Assembly: GCA_012728095.1 (NCBI GenBank)
Contig: JAAYFU010000059.1
Location: forward strand, 1 to 55,091
DNA length: 55,091 nucleotides
From: Clostridiaceae bacterium
Lineage (GTDB): Bacteria > Bacillota > Clostridia > DSM-8532
Direction of reading: 5' to 3'
Of the stretch, positions 1 through 8,907 are shown piece by piece. Numbering within the stretch: the stretch's first letter is position 1; every line of letters begins with the position of its first letter. The notes beneath the pieces are model-generated. The model made no database searches. It was not told the DNA's origin and worked only from the letters and a program-made list of their open reading frames with translations. A program made the translations under genes and the position numbers.

Positions 1-42
1 AAGATAAGCAATGATTAAGAATAGGGAAATACTCTTTTTCAT
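1..42 (-). CDS. N-terminus of a secreted or membrane protein, cut by the window edge
   Basis: Reading leftward from an ATG at 42 gives MKKSISLFLIIAYL before the sequence ends. Two lysines followed by a hydrophobic stretch is the start of a signal peptide or membrane anchor. An AGGAGA Shine-Dalgarno sequence lies six bases upstream, which supports this ATG over the one two codons earlier. Only 14 codons are visible, so the product cannot be named. Confidence 0.5.
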   Translation of the reverse strand, partial: MKKSISLFLIIAYL

Positions 43-192
43 AGTCATTCTCCTGACAAAAATTATTTAGTATGGAATTTGTATTACGATAATATCAGTT
101 ATGCTATTATGTGTCAATATTTGGGAGAAATATTTTGAAAAAATTTGTATTAGTGCTGAAAAAATTCGAAATATGTATCTTGACAAACAAAA

Positions 193-231
193 AGCGAAGA
201 ATCTTTGATATTTACTAAAAGATCCTTCGCT
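193..231 (-). terminator. Hairpin terminator of nadE, made from a dispersed repeat (copy A)
   Basis: AGCGAAGAATCTTT (193-206) and AAAGATCCTTCGCT (218-231) form a near-perfect stem. On the minus strand the stem is followed by TTTTTGTTTG, so it has the form of a rho-independent terminator just after the nadE stop codon. The arms carry the GAAGAATCTTT word shared with intergenic repeats near 8850, 17290 and 30560. Confidence 0.65.
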
Positions 232-249
232 ATCGCTTGGACTTTAAGT

Positions 250-2181
250 CTATAGATTTTCCAATTCCGACAGCCAGAGCCGGACTGAGGCGTCGCTTGG
301 CATCCTCCAGTCGGCCCTGGGGGACAACGACACAGTCCCCACCTTTGGACCGTCCGGCATGCACGAACGCTTGAACTGCTGGGAGAAGAAACGCTTGCAG
401 AATACCGTCAGCCACTTTTTAAGCTGCGTAGGGCTGTATTGTCCTTCAAAAGCTCTTTTTGCCATGAATAACAGCTTAGCCGGCCCCGCTCCGTAACTTT
501 GCATATAATACAGGAAAAAGTCATGCACTTCATATGGGCCTAAAATATCTTCGGTTTTTTGTACAATTTCACCCGAATCAGCAAGCGGTAAAAGCTCCGG
601 ACTGATAGGCGTGTCAATTATGTCAAGCAGTATTCTTTTTATAGGCTCAGAAGCCTCATTTTCGGCGTACCAGCTGATGATATGACGGACAAGGGTTTTG
701 GGAACTCCTGCGTTTACAGCGTACATTGACATATGATCCCCGTTATAAGTGCTCCAGCCAAGGGCTATCTCCGACAAATCGCCGGTTCCCACAACCAGAG
801 CGCCTTCCTTATTGGCTACATCCATCAGAATCTGAGTTCTTTCCCTTGCCTGGACATTCTCATAGGTCGTATCATGTACATCCTTGTCATGACCTATGTC
901 CTTAAAGTGCTGTAGACAGGCTTCCTTAATGTCTACTATTCTTAAATCCGTATTATATGCTTTAATAAGATTAACTGAATTGTCAAATGTTCTGTCCGTC
1001 GTGCCGAAGCCGGGCATAGTAATGGCAATTATATTGCTTAAAGGGAAACCAAGTTTTATCATTGCCCTTACTGACACAATAAGAGCCAGGGTTGAATCAA
1101 GCCCTCCCGAAATGCCGATAACAAGTTTTTTCGTATTGGTATGCTTCATTCGCTTCATCAGTCCGAGTGTTTGTATGGACAAAATATCTTCACATCTTTC
1201 ATCCCGCTCGCCGGTATTTTCAGGCACAAAGGGATGCTTTTCGATTTTTCTTTGTATTTCGTCATCCAGAGGCAGGGAAACATAATCAAAGGTTATGATA
1301 CGATAGCTTCTGCCTACGCTGCTTCTTCTTGAGGGTTGTAAAATACGGCGGTTATACAACAGCCTGTCCAAATCAATATCCGCAATTTCCAGTTTACTGT
1401 CAAAGAAAAATCTCTCAGACTCTTTCAGCATATTTCCGTTTTCAGCAATCATCAGATGGCCGGAAAAGACCGCATCGGTGGTGGATTCACATGAATTGGC
1501 CGAGGCATAAACATATCCTGCCACGCATCGGGAAGATTGACTTTTTACAAGATTTCTGCGGAATTCGCCCTTACTTACCAGTTCATTTCCGGCGGACAAA
1601 TTAAATATCAGGGTAGCGCCACCCTGGGTAAGAAAGCTGCTGGGAGGCAAAATACTCCAAAGGTCCTCGCAGATTTCAACGCCAAATGCCAGCTCGTCAT
1701 GATCCCTTGCGGTAAAAACCAAATCCGCTCCTACAGGTACCAGTTGACCGTTAAAATATATCTCATTCACATCCAGCTGATCGGCTCCGTTAAACCAGCG
1801 TTTCTCGTAGAATTCATTATAATTGGGGAGATTAGTCTTCGGTACGAAACCCAGTATTCCTCCGTTCTGCAATACCGCGGCACAATTATACAATCGCCCG
1901 TTTATCGCCATAGGAAGCCCCACTATAGAAATCATGCTGCTGCCCCTGGTTGATTCGGCAATTTTAATCAGGGCTTCTTTTGCTCCTTTCAGCAAAGTGT
2001 CCTTTAAAAATAAATCGCCGCAGGTATAGCCGGTTATACACAGTTCAGGAAAAACCAGAAATTCTACCGACTTTTTTTCGGCATCCTTTATGATTTCAAT
2101 AATTTTTTCCGAATTAAATTCGCAATCGGCAACCTTAAGTTCATGAGCGGCTGCCCCAACCCGAACAAAACCGTAATTCAT
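250..2181 (-). CDS. nadE: Glutamine-dependent NAD+ synthetase
   Basis: Converts deamido-NAD to NAD using ATP and ammonia drawn from glutamine, in the cytoplasm. The N-terminal nitrilase-type glutaminase shows the Glu (VFPELCITGY, near 45), Lys (VPKTNLPN) and Cys (GVEICEDLW) of the catalytic triad. The C-terminal synthetase has the ATP-pyrophosphatase loop GISGGLDSTLAL and the GDLSEIALGWSTYNGDHMSM region. At 643 residues it is full length for the two-domain form. The ATG at 2181 has only a weak GGTTGGTG upstream. The gene stands alone, with a hairpin terminator downstream and a repeat upstream. Confidence 0.95.
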   Translation of the reverse strand: MNYGFVRVGAAAHELKVADCEFNSEKIIEIIKDAEKKSVEFLVFPELCITGYTCGDLFLKDTLLKGAKEALIKIAESTRGSSMISIVGLPMAINGRLYNCAAVLQNGGILGFVPKTNLPNYNEFYEKRWFNGADQLDVNEIYFNGQLVPVGADLVFTARDHDELAFGVEICEDLWSILPPSSFLTQGGATLIFNLSAGNELVSKGEFRRNLVKSQSSRCVAGYVYASANSCESTTDAVFSGHLMIAENGNMLKESERFFFDSKLEIADIDLDRLLYNRRILQPSRRSSVGRSYRIITFDYVSLPLDDEIQRKIEKHPFVPENTGERDERCEDILSIQTLGLMKRMKHTNTKKLVIGISGGLDSTLALIVSVRAMIKLGFPLSNIIAITMPGFGTTDRTFDNSVNLIKAYNTDLRIVDIKEACLQHFKDIGHDKDVHDTTYENVQARERTQILMDVANKEGALVVGTGDLSEIALGWSTYNGDHMSMYAVNAGVPKTLVRHIISWYAENEASEPIKRILLDIIDTPISPELLPLADSGEIVQKTEDILGPYEVHDFFLYYMQSYGAGPAKLLFMAKRAFEGQYSPTQLKKWLTVFCKRFFSQQFKRSCMPDGPKVGTVSLSPRADWRMPSDASVRLWLSELENL

Positions 2182-2254
2182 ATGAACACCAACCCAAAAG
2201 TGTTAATTTGATATTATTATACATCACTCGTGATTGAATGCAAATCAAACAACA

Positions 2255-2282
2255 CTCCGCTTCGCTCCGTTCAGAATGACAT
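2255..2282. repeat. Dispersed intergenic repeat, copy B
   Basis: CTCCGCTTCGCTCCGTTCAG followed by AATGACAT matches one arm of the long palindrome at 17264-17352 and the TGTCATTCTGAGCG word at 8835. It lies between the nadE start and the tRNA gene and does not form a complete hairpin here. Confidence 0.6.
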
Positions 2283-2340
2283 GAAGTAGTATTAATTTTC
2301 TTTAAATATATTTAAACCACATAACGGAATAATAGAATTT

Positions 2341-2370
2341 AACAAAAAAGCCTCAAGTTAAACTTGAGGC
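2341..2370 (-). terminator. Rho-independent terminator of the tRNA-Gly gene
   Basis: GCCTCAAG and CTTGAGGC form an eight-base-pair perfect stem around TTAAA (2350-2370). On the minus strand it is followed by TTTTTTGTT. It starts four bases beyond the encoded CCA end of the tRNA. Confidence 0.9.
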
Positions 2371-2373
2371 CTG

Positions 2374-2447
2374 TGGAGCGGGTGAAGGGAATCGAACCCT
2401 CACGACCAGCTTGGAAGGCTGGGGTTCTACCACTGAACTACACCCGC
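2374..2447 (-). tRNA. tRNA-Gly (anticodon TCC)
   Basis: On the minus strand the acceptor stem GCGGGTG pairs with CACCCGC, then T and an encoded CCA end. The anticodon arm is CCAGC-CTTCCAA-GCTGG, giving anticodon TCC, which reads GGA and GGG glycine codons. The T arm contains GGTTCGATTCC. All cloverleaf arms can be drawn. It has its own promoter (2487-2515) and terminator (2341-2370), so it is transcribed as a single-gene unit. Confidence 0.97.
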
Positions 2448-2486
2448 AAACTTATATTTCTATGCGGCTTTTACGCTGCATTGTCT

Positions 2487-2515
2487 ATTATACTTAAGTC
2501 ATTAATCCTTGTCAA
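2487..2515 (-). promoter_or_regulatory. Consensus sigma-A promoter of tRNA-Gly
   Basis: On the minus strand TTGACA (2510-2515), 17 bases, then TATAAT (2487-2492). This is a perfect match to the housekeeping promoter. The -10 lies about 40 bases before the mature tRNA 5' end, leaving a short leader to be processed. Confidence 0.88.
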
Positions 2516-2638
2516 GCAAGTTTTATCGGGTTTTTTGAACAAGTATTTTCCTTTAATTTTCCGTGTTTATAAGCCTGAACACAAGGTTTAAGGGTCAGGT
2601 CTAGGTATCTTTACCGGTATTTATCTAATTTATCAAGG

Positions 2639-3829
2639 CTATCTTTTTGTCTGTTTTATTAACATTGGTTCTGCGTTCAGTTTTTCGGCCATATCCAGGC
2701 ATTCCTTATACTTTCTTTTATTGAATCCGCCGGTAAGAACGGCCCTAATTAATAAATTCTTCGGTGTATCCAAGGGTGAGACATATTCGACCGCCGATAC
2801 ATCATACCCAAAAGCCTCCAGTATCATGCACCTCAAGCCGTCTGTCAGGATATCGGCAAGACGTGCCCTGAAAACCCCATGTTTTATTATCTCTTCAAAA
2901 GGTTTATATGAGTACTGGTTAAGAAGCTCGCTGTGGCAGCAAGGCACCGCTATAATACCTCTTGCCCTGTTTCTTATGCCGTAAGCCAAGGCATAGTCTG
3001 TTGCCACATCACACGCATGGAGGCTAATCACAAGGTCCGGCTGCGCTGTTTCTCCCCTCTCGTTCTCATAAAGCAAGGTACGTATGTCCCCTTTAATAAA
3101 TTCCATGTTTCTGTATCCTAAGCTGCCGGCGATCTTTCTGGATGATTCTATCACGTTTTCGGAGATATCTATACCGGTAAACCTACAGTTAATTTTTAGA
3201 ACTTCTCTTAAATAATAGTTCAGCACAAATGAAAGATAGGACTTCCCGCAGGCACAGTCAACTACATTGAGCTCGTTTCTGTCCTTCATCAAATCCTTCA
3301 GCATAGGCTCAACCAGCTCGACGAAATGGTCTATCTGATTATATTTGCGTATCATGTCATTCTTGATCTTTCCGTTTTCCGCCATTATCCCGATAGCCTT
3401 CAGGAGTTTATCGGCTTTTCCCGGCTTTATAAGGTAATCACGGTTTGTTGCGACGGCTCCGCCTTCGGCATGACCCTTTAAAATGTTTTCCCTGTCTTCC
3501 TCCAAAACCTTGGTTTTCATGGTTACATTCTTATTATCTGCCTCGATAATCAGCATCTCTCCTCGACTCTTATAGTAGATATTGACCTTTTCATAAGGCG
3601 CGGAAAAACCTGAGATAAGCTCGGGAATTTTATCCGGCACCGTCTCTATACTTCTTCCCTCAAAATTTATCTTTAATTTGCCGTTTTCCAAACGGCAAGT
3701 CAACGGGAAAGTTATTACCCCCGACTTAAATTCCCCTGTTATTTCTTCAAAATAGTCGATTTCATCGGTCAGGCGAAAGGCTATTCCCTGAAGCATCATA
3801 TTTAGTTTTTGCTGTGTTTGTTTATCCAT
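2639..3829 (-). CDS. SAM-dependent methyltransferase, Methyltransf_32-like
   Basis: The C-terminal half (about 180-370) is a class I SAM-binding fold: VVDCACGKSYLSFVL is motif I, GIDISENVIESS the ribose-binding strand, and DLVISLHACDVATDYAL followed by VPCCHSEL is typical of the family containing METTL25-like proteins. The N-terminal 150 residues look like a separate recognition domain that I do not recognise. It starts 11 bases after the rsuA-type gene and ends a run of three nucleic-acid-modifying enzymes, so an RNA substrate is likely, but this rests on context only. The start at 3829 has a GGAG element upstream. Confidence 0.75.
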   Translation of the reverse strand: MDKQTQQKLNMMLQGIAFRLTDEIDYFEEITGEFKSGVITFPLTCRLENGKLKINFEGRSIETVPDKIPELISGFSAPYEKVNIYYKSRGEMLIIEADNKNVTMKTKVLEEDRENILKGHAEGGAVATNRDYLIKPGKADKLLKAIGIMAENGKIKNDMIRKYNQIDHFVELVEPMLKDLMKDRNELNVVDCACGKSYLSFVLNYYLREVLKINCRFTGIDISENVIESSRKIAGSLGYRNMEFIKGDIRTLLYENERGETAQPDLVISLHACDVATDYALAYGIRNRARGIIAVPCCHSELLNQYSYKPFEEIIKHGVFRARLADILTDGLRCMILEAFGYDVSAVEYVSPLDTPKNLLIRAVLTGGFNKRKYKECLDMAEKLNAEPMLIKQTKR

Positions 3830-3840
3830 AACAGAACTCC

Positions 3841-4581
3841 TTATATCAATTTGTCTGAGGAATGGTTTGAAACCGACAATTTTAATAATTCTTCATTGGT
3901 GAGTTCCCTGAACTCTCCGGGCTTTAAGGATTCATCCAGCCAGACATCCCCCATTCTCAGCCGTTTCAATTCAACCACAGCTGCCCCTACTGCCTTGAAC
4001 ATCCGTTTTACCTGGTGGAACTTTCCTTCATATATCTCTACCAGCGCTCTTACGGGATCTTTTGAAATATACTCCAGTTTAGCGGGAAGCGCCGTGTAAT
4101 TATCACCTATATAAATGCCTTCTTCAAACTTCTTTATTGCCTCTTCCCCCGGATACGAATCCAAAACTGCTTCATACAGCTTTTTGACGCCTTTTTTCGG
4201 AGATAACAAGTTATGGGCAAAAGCTCCGTCATTCGTTATGAGCAGAAGTCCCTCGGTATCCTTGTCCAGCCTTCCTACCGGGAAAACACCCCTTCGCCTT
4301 ATTTCTTCCGGAAACAAGTCCAGGACAGTCTTAAGCTTTTTATCCTGGGTGGCTGTTATTACTCCCTTTGGCTTATTAAGCATATAGTAAACAAACTGCC
4401 GGTAATCGATTTGGACACCTCTGACTTTTATGATATCTTCCTCGGTATTAACATGAATACCGGGATCCTTAACAATAATATCATTAACTGAAACCAATCC
4501 TTTTTTTATCAGACTCTTAGCTTCGCTGCGGACAGCAATGCCCTGATCTTTTAAGAATTTATCCAACCGCAGTTTTGGCAT
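3841..4581 (-). CDS. RsuA-family rRNA pseudouridine synthase
   Basis: Isomerises a uridine to pseudouridine in ribosomal RNA; E. coli RsuA acts on 16S U516 and relatives act on 23S rRNA. An S4 RNA-binding domain comes first (LRLDKFLKDQGIAVRSEA). The catalytic domain follows with the aspartate in VGRLDKDTEGLLLITNDG and the C-terminal GKFHQVKRMFKAVG motif. Length (246) is normal. Its ATG overlaps the upstream methyltransferase stop by one base (TAATG), so the two are translationally coupled. I cannot tell RsuA from RluB specificity by eye. Confidence 0.92.
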   Translation of the reverse strand: MPKLRLDKFLKDQGIAVRSEAKSLIKKGLVSVNDIIVKDPGIHVNTEEDIIKVRGVQIDYRQFVYYMLNKPKGVITATQDKKLKTVLDLFPEEIRRRGVFPVGRLDKDTEGLLLITNDGAFAHNLLSPKKGVKKLYEAVLDSYPGEEAIKKFEEGIYIGDNYTALPAKLEYISKDPVRALVEIYEGKFHQVKRMFKAVGAAVVELKRLRMGDVWLDESLKPGEFRELTNEELLKLSVSNHSSDKLI

Positions 4582-5957
4582 TACATCATCCTCCAGCTTT
4601 TCGGATACAAATTTTTAAGCATTTGACCGTCCTGTTTTACCCAGCCTAATGGAAAATCTTCATAGCATACGGCTGCAAAACCGTTTTCTCCGTAGCTGAA
4701 AAGTGTTTCGCCTTTTAAGTATCTTATTATGTTATGGTCATTCTTTTCAAATCTTATAATTCTCTTGAAATCTTCCTTTTTTAAAGCCATAACCAGGGAC
4801 TGGGACGGTTCAAACCTGCCTTTCTTGTATTCTCCCAGGTACAACCCTGCCTTTTCCCATTTTATATGGGGAATCTCATTAAGATAATGAGGAAGCTTAA
4901 ACAGGCTGCTGCCTTTAAGATGAAATATCCCATGAACAAGAGTGTTCATATTTTCCCCGGCAAACTCCATGAAAGCCTGAACCGCCTGTTCTGCTTCTTC
5001 CGAGGTATATCCCGGTCCCGGATTAATCACTTCATTTTCCTTTTTATTCCCCTTTTTAATCAGCCGGCAAACAAAATGCCCCTCTCCCTCGGCTTTATGA
5101 GGCCATAACCTTAGACCTCCGCTGAGTGTCGTATCTTTCGATTGGGTCCATTCCCTCCGGGACGGTTCAAAACCTCCTATGGGTTCCAGCTTATCAACCA
5201 TAAGGTCATATTTCTTTATGAAAAACTCAATATTCTCCTCGTTTTCCCGGGGATTGAAGGTACAGGTAGAGTATACCATGGTGCCACCGGGTTTTAACAT
5301 TTCATAGGCTGATTTTACAATTTCCCTTTGAATAGCGGCACACTCATCGCTCTTATACCTGGACCAGCTTTGTGCAGCTTCCCTGCCCTTTCTGAACATG
5401 CCTTCCCCTGAACAGGGGACGTCAAGCAGTATTCGATCAAAAAACTCGGGATAAATCTGCTTAAGTCTTTCCGGGCTTTCATTAACAATGAATGTATTGG
5501 TAAGGCCCATAAGCTCTACGTTCTTAACCAGCGCTTTGACACGTTTGGGACTTATGTCGTTGGCCACAATAAGCCCTTTGTTTTGCATCCTGCATCCCAA
5601 GGCAGTGGTCTTCCCGCCGGGCGCAGCGCAAAGATCCAGCACTTTCTCACCTGGCTGGGGACACAAAGCCTGTGCCGGCATCATGGCGCTGGGCTCCTGG
5701 ATATAGTACAGCCCGGCATGATATTCAGGAAGCTTGCCAAAGGTTTCCCCTTCAGAATAATAAAAGCCCTCGGAAATCCATGGTATGGGCTCAAGCTTTT
5801 TCCCCAGGAGAGTTAATAAATCATCCGGCGTTGTTTTCAGAGTATTGACTCGTATTCCGTAATATCGTCTGCCGTCAAAGGATGCCATGAATTTCTCATA
5901 TTCATCGGCATCCATTAAGGCTTTGAAGTTTTCTTTAAAAGGTTCAGGTAATTTCAT
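4581..5957 (-). CDS. NOL1/NOP2/Sun-family rRNA cytosine-C5 methyltransferase (RsmF-like)
   Basis: Transfers a methyl group from SAM to carbon 5 of a cytosine in rRNA. It shows the SAM-binding DLCAAPGGKTTALG (about 108-121), the LLDVPCSGEGMFRK motif with one catalytic cysteine, and the second cysteine in MVYSTCTFNPRENEENIEFF. The C-terminal 150 residues resemble the PUA-like region of RsmF/YebU. Length 458 fits that subgroup. It is the first gene of a three-gene run with the pseudouridine synthase and the Methyltransf_32-like enzyme. Confidence 0.92.
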   Translation of the reverse strand: MKLPEPFKENFKALMDADEYEKFMASFDGRRYYGIRVNTLKTTPDDLLTLLGKKLEPIPWISEGFYYSEGETFGKLPEYHAGLYYIQEPSAMMPAQALCPQPGEKVLDLCAAPGGKTTALGCRMQNKGLIVANDISPKRVKALVKNVELMGLTNTFIVNESPERLKQIYPEFFDRILLDVPCSGEGMFRKGREAAQSWSRYKSDECAAIQREIVKSAYEMLKPGGTMVYSTCTFNPRENEENIEFFIKKYDLMVDKLEPIGGFEPSRREWTQSKDTTLSGGLRLWPHKAEGEGHFVCRLIKKGNKKENEVINPGPGYTSEEAEQAVQAFMEFAGENMNTLVHGIFHLKGSSLFKLPHYLNEIPHIKWEKAGLYLGEYKKGRFEPSQSLVMALKKEDFKRIIRFEKNDHNIIRYLKGETLFSYGENGFAAVCYEDFPLGWVKQDGQMLKNLYPKSWRMM

Positions 5958-6058
5958 ATAAACCTCTTACGCAAAGGGGATTTTGTGCCACTCGGAAAAA
6001 TCTTCGCTTTTCCCGGAGGGACAGTATAGCCAATATTTAGATTGCAATATTAGTATAA

Positions 6059-6928
6059 TTAGTTTTTTATAAATGTGCTTACATTGTAAAAATCGTTCTC
6101 AATAAGCAAACGGGCCCGCTGAGCGGTTTTTTCATCTCCTATAAGCGCTTCTGATATAAAGTCCGGATTATTCTTCAAAAACTCTTCCATTGAATTTTCC
6201 GGATCCTTTATATAATCCAGGACCAGCTTTAACTGCGACTCGTCTATATATCCGCTGTCTTTTGCCTTCATGAATACCTGCGGGTCTATAGCGGCCAGGG
6301 CATGGGATTCCACACCCAGCCTAGCCAGTACTTCTTCTCCTCCCTGAAGCCTGTCCACCACCACAAGGCTCCATTTTACAACGGCACCCAGATTATTTAC
6401 AACAGGAACCCACGCTCTTTCGTAACTTGAAGCAGTTGTAATCAAATCAGCAATATGCAGTACTTTTTCTCCATTGTAATTTCCGGCTGCCTCCGATTTT
6501 CCGTCTTTATACACAATAGCCGATAAATCCTTGAAGAGAGTAATATGAGGCTTATCCAAAATATCGGCAACCATGAATGAAAAAAACCAGTCCCGTCTCT
6601 CCCCGCCGGATATCAAATCAATCTCATCCGCTTTGAAGTGTTCTTTAATATAGTTTACAAGAGCATCAATGGTTCCTTTATATATCTCATCTGTTTTATA
6701 GTTTTTCCTTGTTATCCTGTGTATCTCGCCTGAACAGGAGAATTTATCGTCTAATAATCTGTCGATGTCTGCCAGGAAGGCATTGGCTTTCTTTTCGCTG
6801 CCGAATAAAAAATGGGTGTTCACGTAATATGGCCCTATTTTGCCAGAGGTATACCAAAAGGGTTTGTCTTTTGGGCAAACCCGGATTGCATTCGTTTGAA
6901 ATAAGCAGTCTATAAGTAGTCTATTCAT
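6059..6928 (-). CDS. Divergent orotate phosphoribosyltransferase-like protein
   Basis: Expected role is orotate plus PRPP to OMP, the step after PyrD. The type I phosphoribosyltransferase layout is visible: LISGGERRDW, then GEKVLHIADLITTASSYERA where orthodox enzymes have a VxxVDDVITTGxS PRPP loop, then VVVDRLQGGEEVLARLGVES. The first acidic residue of the PRPP loop is replaced by Ala, the usual FVRKExKxHG hood is not recognisable, and at 289 residues it is well above the usual 180-210. GGAGG lies eight bases before the ATG. Its place directly after pyrK-pyrD supports a pyrimidine role, but activity should not be assumed. Confidence 0.72.
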   Translation of the reverse strand: MNRLLIDCLFQTNAIRVCPKDKPFWYTSGKIGPYYVNTHFLFGSEKKANAFLADIDRLLDDKFSCSGEIHRITRKNYKTDEIYKGTIDALVNYIKEHFKADEIDLISGGERRDWFFSFMVADILDKPHITLFKDLSAIVYKDGKSEAAGNYNGEKVLHIADLITTASSYERAWVPVVNNLGAVVKWSLVVVDRLQGGEEVLARLGVESHALAAIDPQVFMKAKDSGYIDESQLKLVLDYIKDPENSMEEFLKNNPDFISEALIGDEKTAQRARLLIENDFYNVSTFIKN

Positions 6929-6969
6929 ATTTCTGTCCTCCGGGGAAGATTATATCCGTAAACATATTA

Positions 6970-7887
6970 TCATACAATCAATCCGCCGATGAGGTCGGTT
7001 ACCGAATTGACCGAGTTCTCAGCCATATAAGCCTCAATGACTTCAATAGTCTCCACCCATACCATAGGGTTTGCAAAACCTGCAGTGCCTATCATTACCG
7101 CTGTCGCGCCTGCCAGAAAGAACTCAACGGCATCGGTCCCGTTGGTGATGCCGCCCATGCCTATAACAGGAATACTTACGGCTTTTGAAACCTCATATAC
7201 CATTCTTAATGCCACAGGCTTTATGGCAGGCCCGGAAAGGCCTCCCGTAACATTGCCCAGTATTGGTCTCCGGGTTTTTGCGTTAATCGCCATGCCCAGT
7301 ATGGTATTTATCAATGAAACCGAATCGGCGCCTGCCTCTTCGGCGGCTTTCGCAATCTCGGCGATATCTGTAACATTCGGTGACAGCTTCACAATAAGAG
7401 GCTTTTTCGCATATTTCTTTACCCTGGAAACAACCTCTCTAACTCTATGTGGAGAACTGCCGAAACTTAAACAGCCTTCTTTTACATTAGGGCATGAAAG
7501 ATTAAGTTCAATGGCATCCACATCAGCATCCGAAAGAATCTCCACCATTTTTTCATATTCCTCTACGGTGCTGCCTGAGGCATTTACGATTATCGACGTA
7601 TCAAATTTTCTTAAAAACGGAATCTCTTTTTCAATGAAGGCATGAACTCCGGGATTCTGAAGCCCTACACTGTTCAGAATACCGGAAGGAGTTTCTGCTA
7701 TACGTGGAGGAGGGTTTCCTTTACGGGGCAGAAGTGTCAGCCCTTTAACCGCTATTCCTCCAAGACGATTCAGATCAAAGAATCTGCTGTACTCCCGGCC
7801 GAAGCCGAAACAGCCGGAAGCCGCTATAACAGGATTTTTTAACTCCAATCCCCCAATATTTACTTTGAGATTTATATTCCCTCTCAT
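6970..7887 (-). CDS. pyrD: Dihydroorotate dehydrogenase, NAD-linked class 1B catalytic subunit
   Basis: Oxidises dihydroorotate to orotate with FMN; class 1B enzymes pass electrons to NAD+ through PyrK. Visible are NPVIAASGCFGFG near the N-terminus, the NSVGLQNPG loop, IELNLSCPNVKEG containing the catalytic cysteine, and the FMN-phosphate region VIGMGGITNGTDAVEF. I chose the ATG at 7887 because GAGGG lies eight bases upstream and the resulting 305 residues match the family; a TTG at 7911 is also in frame. It follows pyrK after 33 bases. Confidence 0.95.
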   Translation of the reverse strand: MRGNINLKVNIGGLELKNPVIAASGCFGFGREYSRFFDLNRLGGIAVKGLTLLPRKGNPPPRIAETPSGILNSVGLQNPGVHAFIEKEIPFLRKFDTSIIVNASGSTVEEYEKMVEILSDADVDAIELNLSCPNVKEGCLSFGSSPHRVREVVSRVKKYAKKPLIVKLSPNVTDIAEIAKAAEEAGADSVSLINTILGMAINAKTRRPILGNVTGGLSGPAIKPVALRMVYEVSKAVSIPVIGMGGITNGTDAVEFFLAGATAVMIGTAGFANPMVWVETIEVIEAYMAENSVNSVTDLIGGLIV

Positions 7888-7920
7888 TAATCCAACCCTC
7901 GCATAATTCAATATAATAGT

Positions 7921-8697
7921 CTATTCAAAAATTACTTTATCACCGCTAAAAACTGGTCCCCTTTTGCATACCTGTGTATATTCCCAATCGTCACCGTTTT
8001 TTGTTTTACACACACAGGTTAGACAGGCGCCTATTCCACATCCCATACGCTGTTCCATCGAGACCTCGCAGGGGATATTATATTCGTTCGCTATCCCTAC
8101 CCCCAGTTTCATCATAGGCAGCGGTCCGCAGAAAAACAGCATATCCGCAGGCTCCTTATCAAGCTCCTTTTTCAGAATATCGGTTACAAAGCCCTTTTCA
8201 CCGTAACTTCCGTCATCGGTGGATATAAGAAGCTCATTACATTCCTTTCGGAATTCTTCTTCCAATATGACACAGGATTTATTTCTGAAACCCAATATAG
8301 CTTTTTTATTCTCGGCCGGGTGATCCTTAAGAAGCTGCAGAAGCGGGAAAATACCGATTCCCCCGCCTATGACTATTATCTTTTTATGCTTCGGATATAT
8401 AGAAAAGCCTTGTCCCAGCGGACCTAAAATATCTATCATATCTCCGGCCCTGTATTTTGAGAGGATTTTTGTTCCTTTTCCCCTGATTTGAATGACAATG
8501 TCAAAGGTTCCCTTCTCACGGTCAACCGAACAGATACTGATGGGCCTCCTGAGAAGAACTCCTCCTTCATCCCCGCATTTTATATGAACCATTTGACCAG
8601 GTCTTGCTTTTTGGGATATTTTTTCGGACTGGACAGTGAGTTTGAAAGTATCAGCATTTAAGAATTCTGCTTTTATTATTTTATAGTTTGTGCTCAT
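7921..8697 (-). CDS. pyrK: Dihydroorotate dehydrogenase electron-transfer subunit
   Basis: Carries FAD and a [2Fe-2S] cluster and links PyrD to NAD+. LLRRPISICSVD is the FAD-binding strand, KIIVIGGGIGIFPLLQLL the nucleotide-binding region, and MGCGIGACLTCVCK with a further Cys in YTQVCKRGP supplies the four cluster ligands near the C-terminus. The ATG at 8697 is preceded by GGAGG at five bases, favouring it over an in-frame TTG at 8709. It is the first gene of the pyrK-pyrD-phosphoribosyltransferase run. I saw no PyrR-type attenuator in the 200 bases upstream. Confidence 0.95.
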   Translation of the reverse strand: MSTNYKIIKAEFLNADTFKLTVQSEKISQKARPGQMVHIKCGDEGGVLLRRPISICSVDREKGTFDIVIQIRGKGTKILSKYRAGDMIDILGPLGQGFSIYPKHKKIIVIGGGIGIFPLLQLLKDHPAENKKAILGFRNKSCVILEEEFRKECNELLISTDDGSYGEKGFVTDILKKELDKEPADMLFFCGPLPMMKLGVGIANEYNIPCEVSMEQRMGCGIGACLTCVCKTKNGDDWEYTQVCKRGPVFSGDKVIFE

Positions 8698-8834
8698 GGA
8701 AACCTCCAAATAATGTGACCCATAATTCAGTACAATTATACCATAAGTTTAACAAAGTGATTATTCGCTTAAACATTTATCAGCAGGTATAACCATAAAA
8801 AGCTCCTTTGACTTCGCTAGACTTTATTAATAGG

Positions 8835-8864
8835 TGTCATTCTGAGCGTATGCGAAGAATCTTT
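8835..8864. repeat. Dispersed intergenic repeat, copy C
   Basis: TGTCATTCTGAGCG followed by TATGCGAAGAATCTTT joins both words of the family in one unit. It sits between the pyrK start and the end of the PHP gene and is flanked by short related words (TATTAATAGG and TTTAATAGGG). Confidence 0.65.
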
Positions 8865-8907
8865 AATAGGGATAAAACATATCCAATTGAACCGTCCTAC
8901 TGGTTTA

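Noticed and set aside
5958..6058. Imperfect hairpin between the phosphoribosyltransferase gene and the NSUN-type gene
   Set aside because: The stem is short and has no T run on the minus strand, so it was not called a terminator.
7037..7645. Open frame of about 200 codons on the plus strand
   Set aside because: It lies entirely opposite pyrD, whose family motifs are complete, and has no ribosome binding site.
8698..8907. Possible PyrR attenuator before pyrK
   Set aside because: The region holds a dispersed repeat but no PyrR-binding loop or terminator ahead of pyrK.
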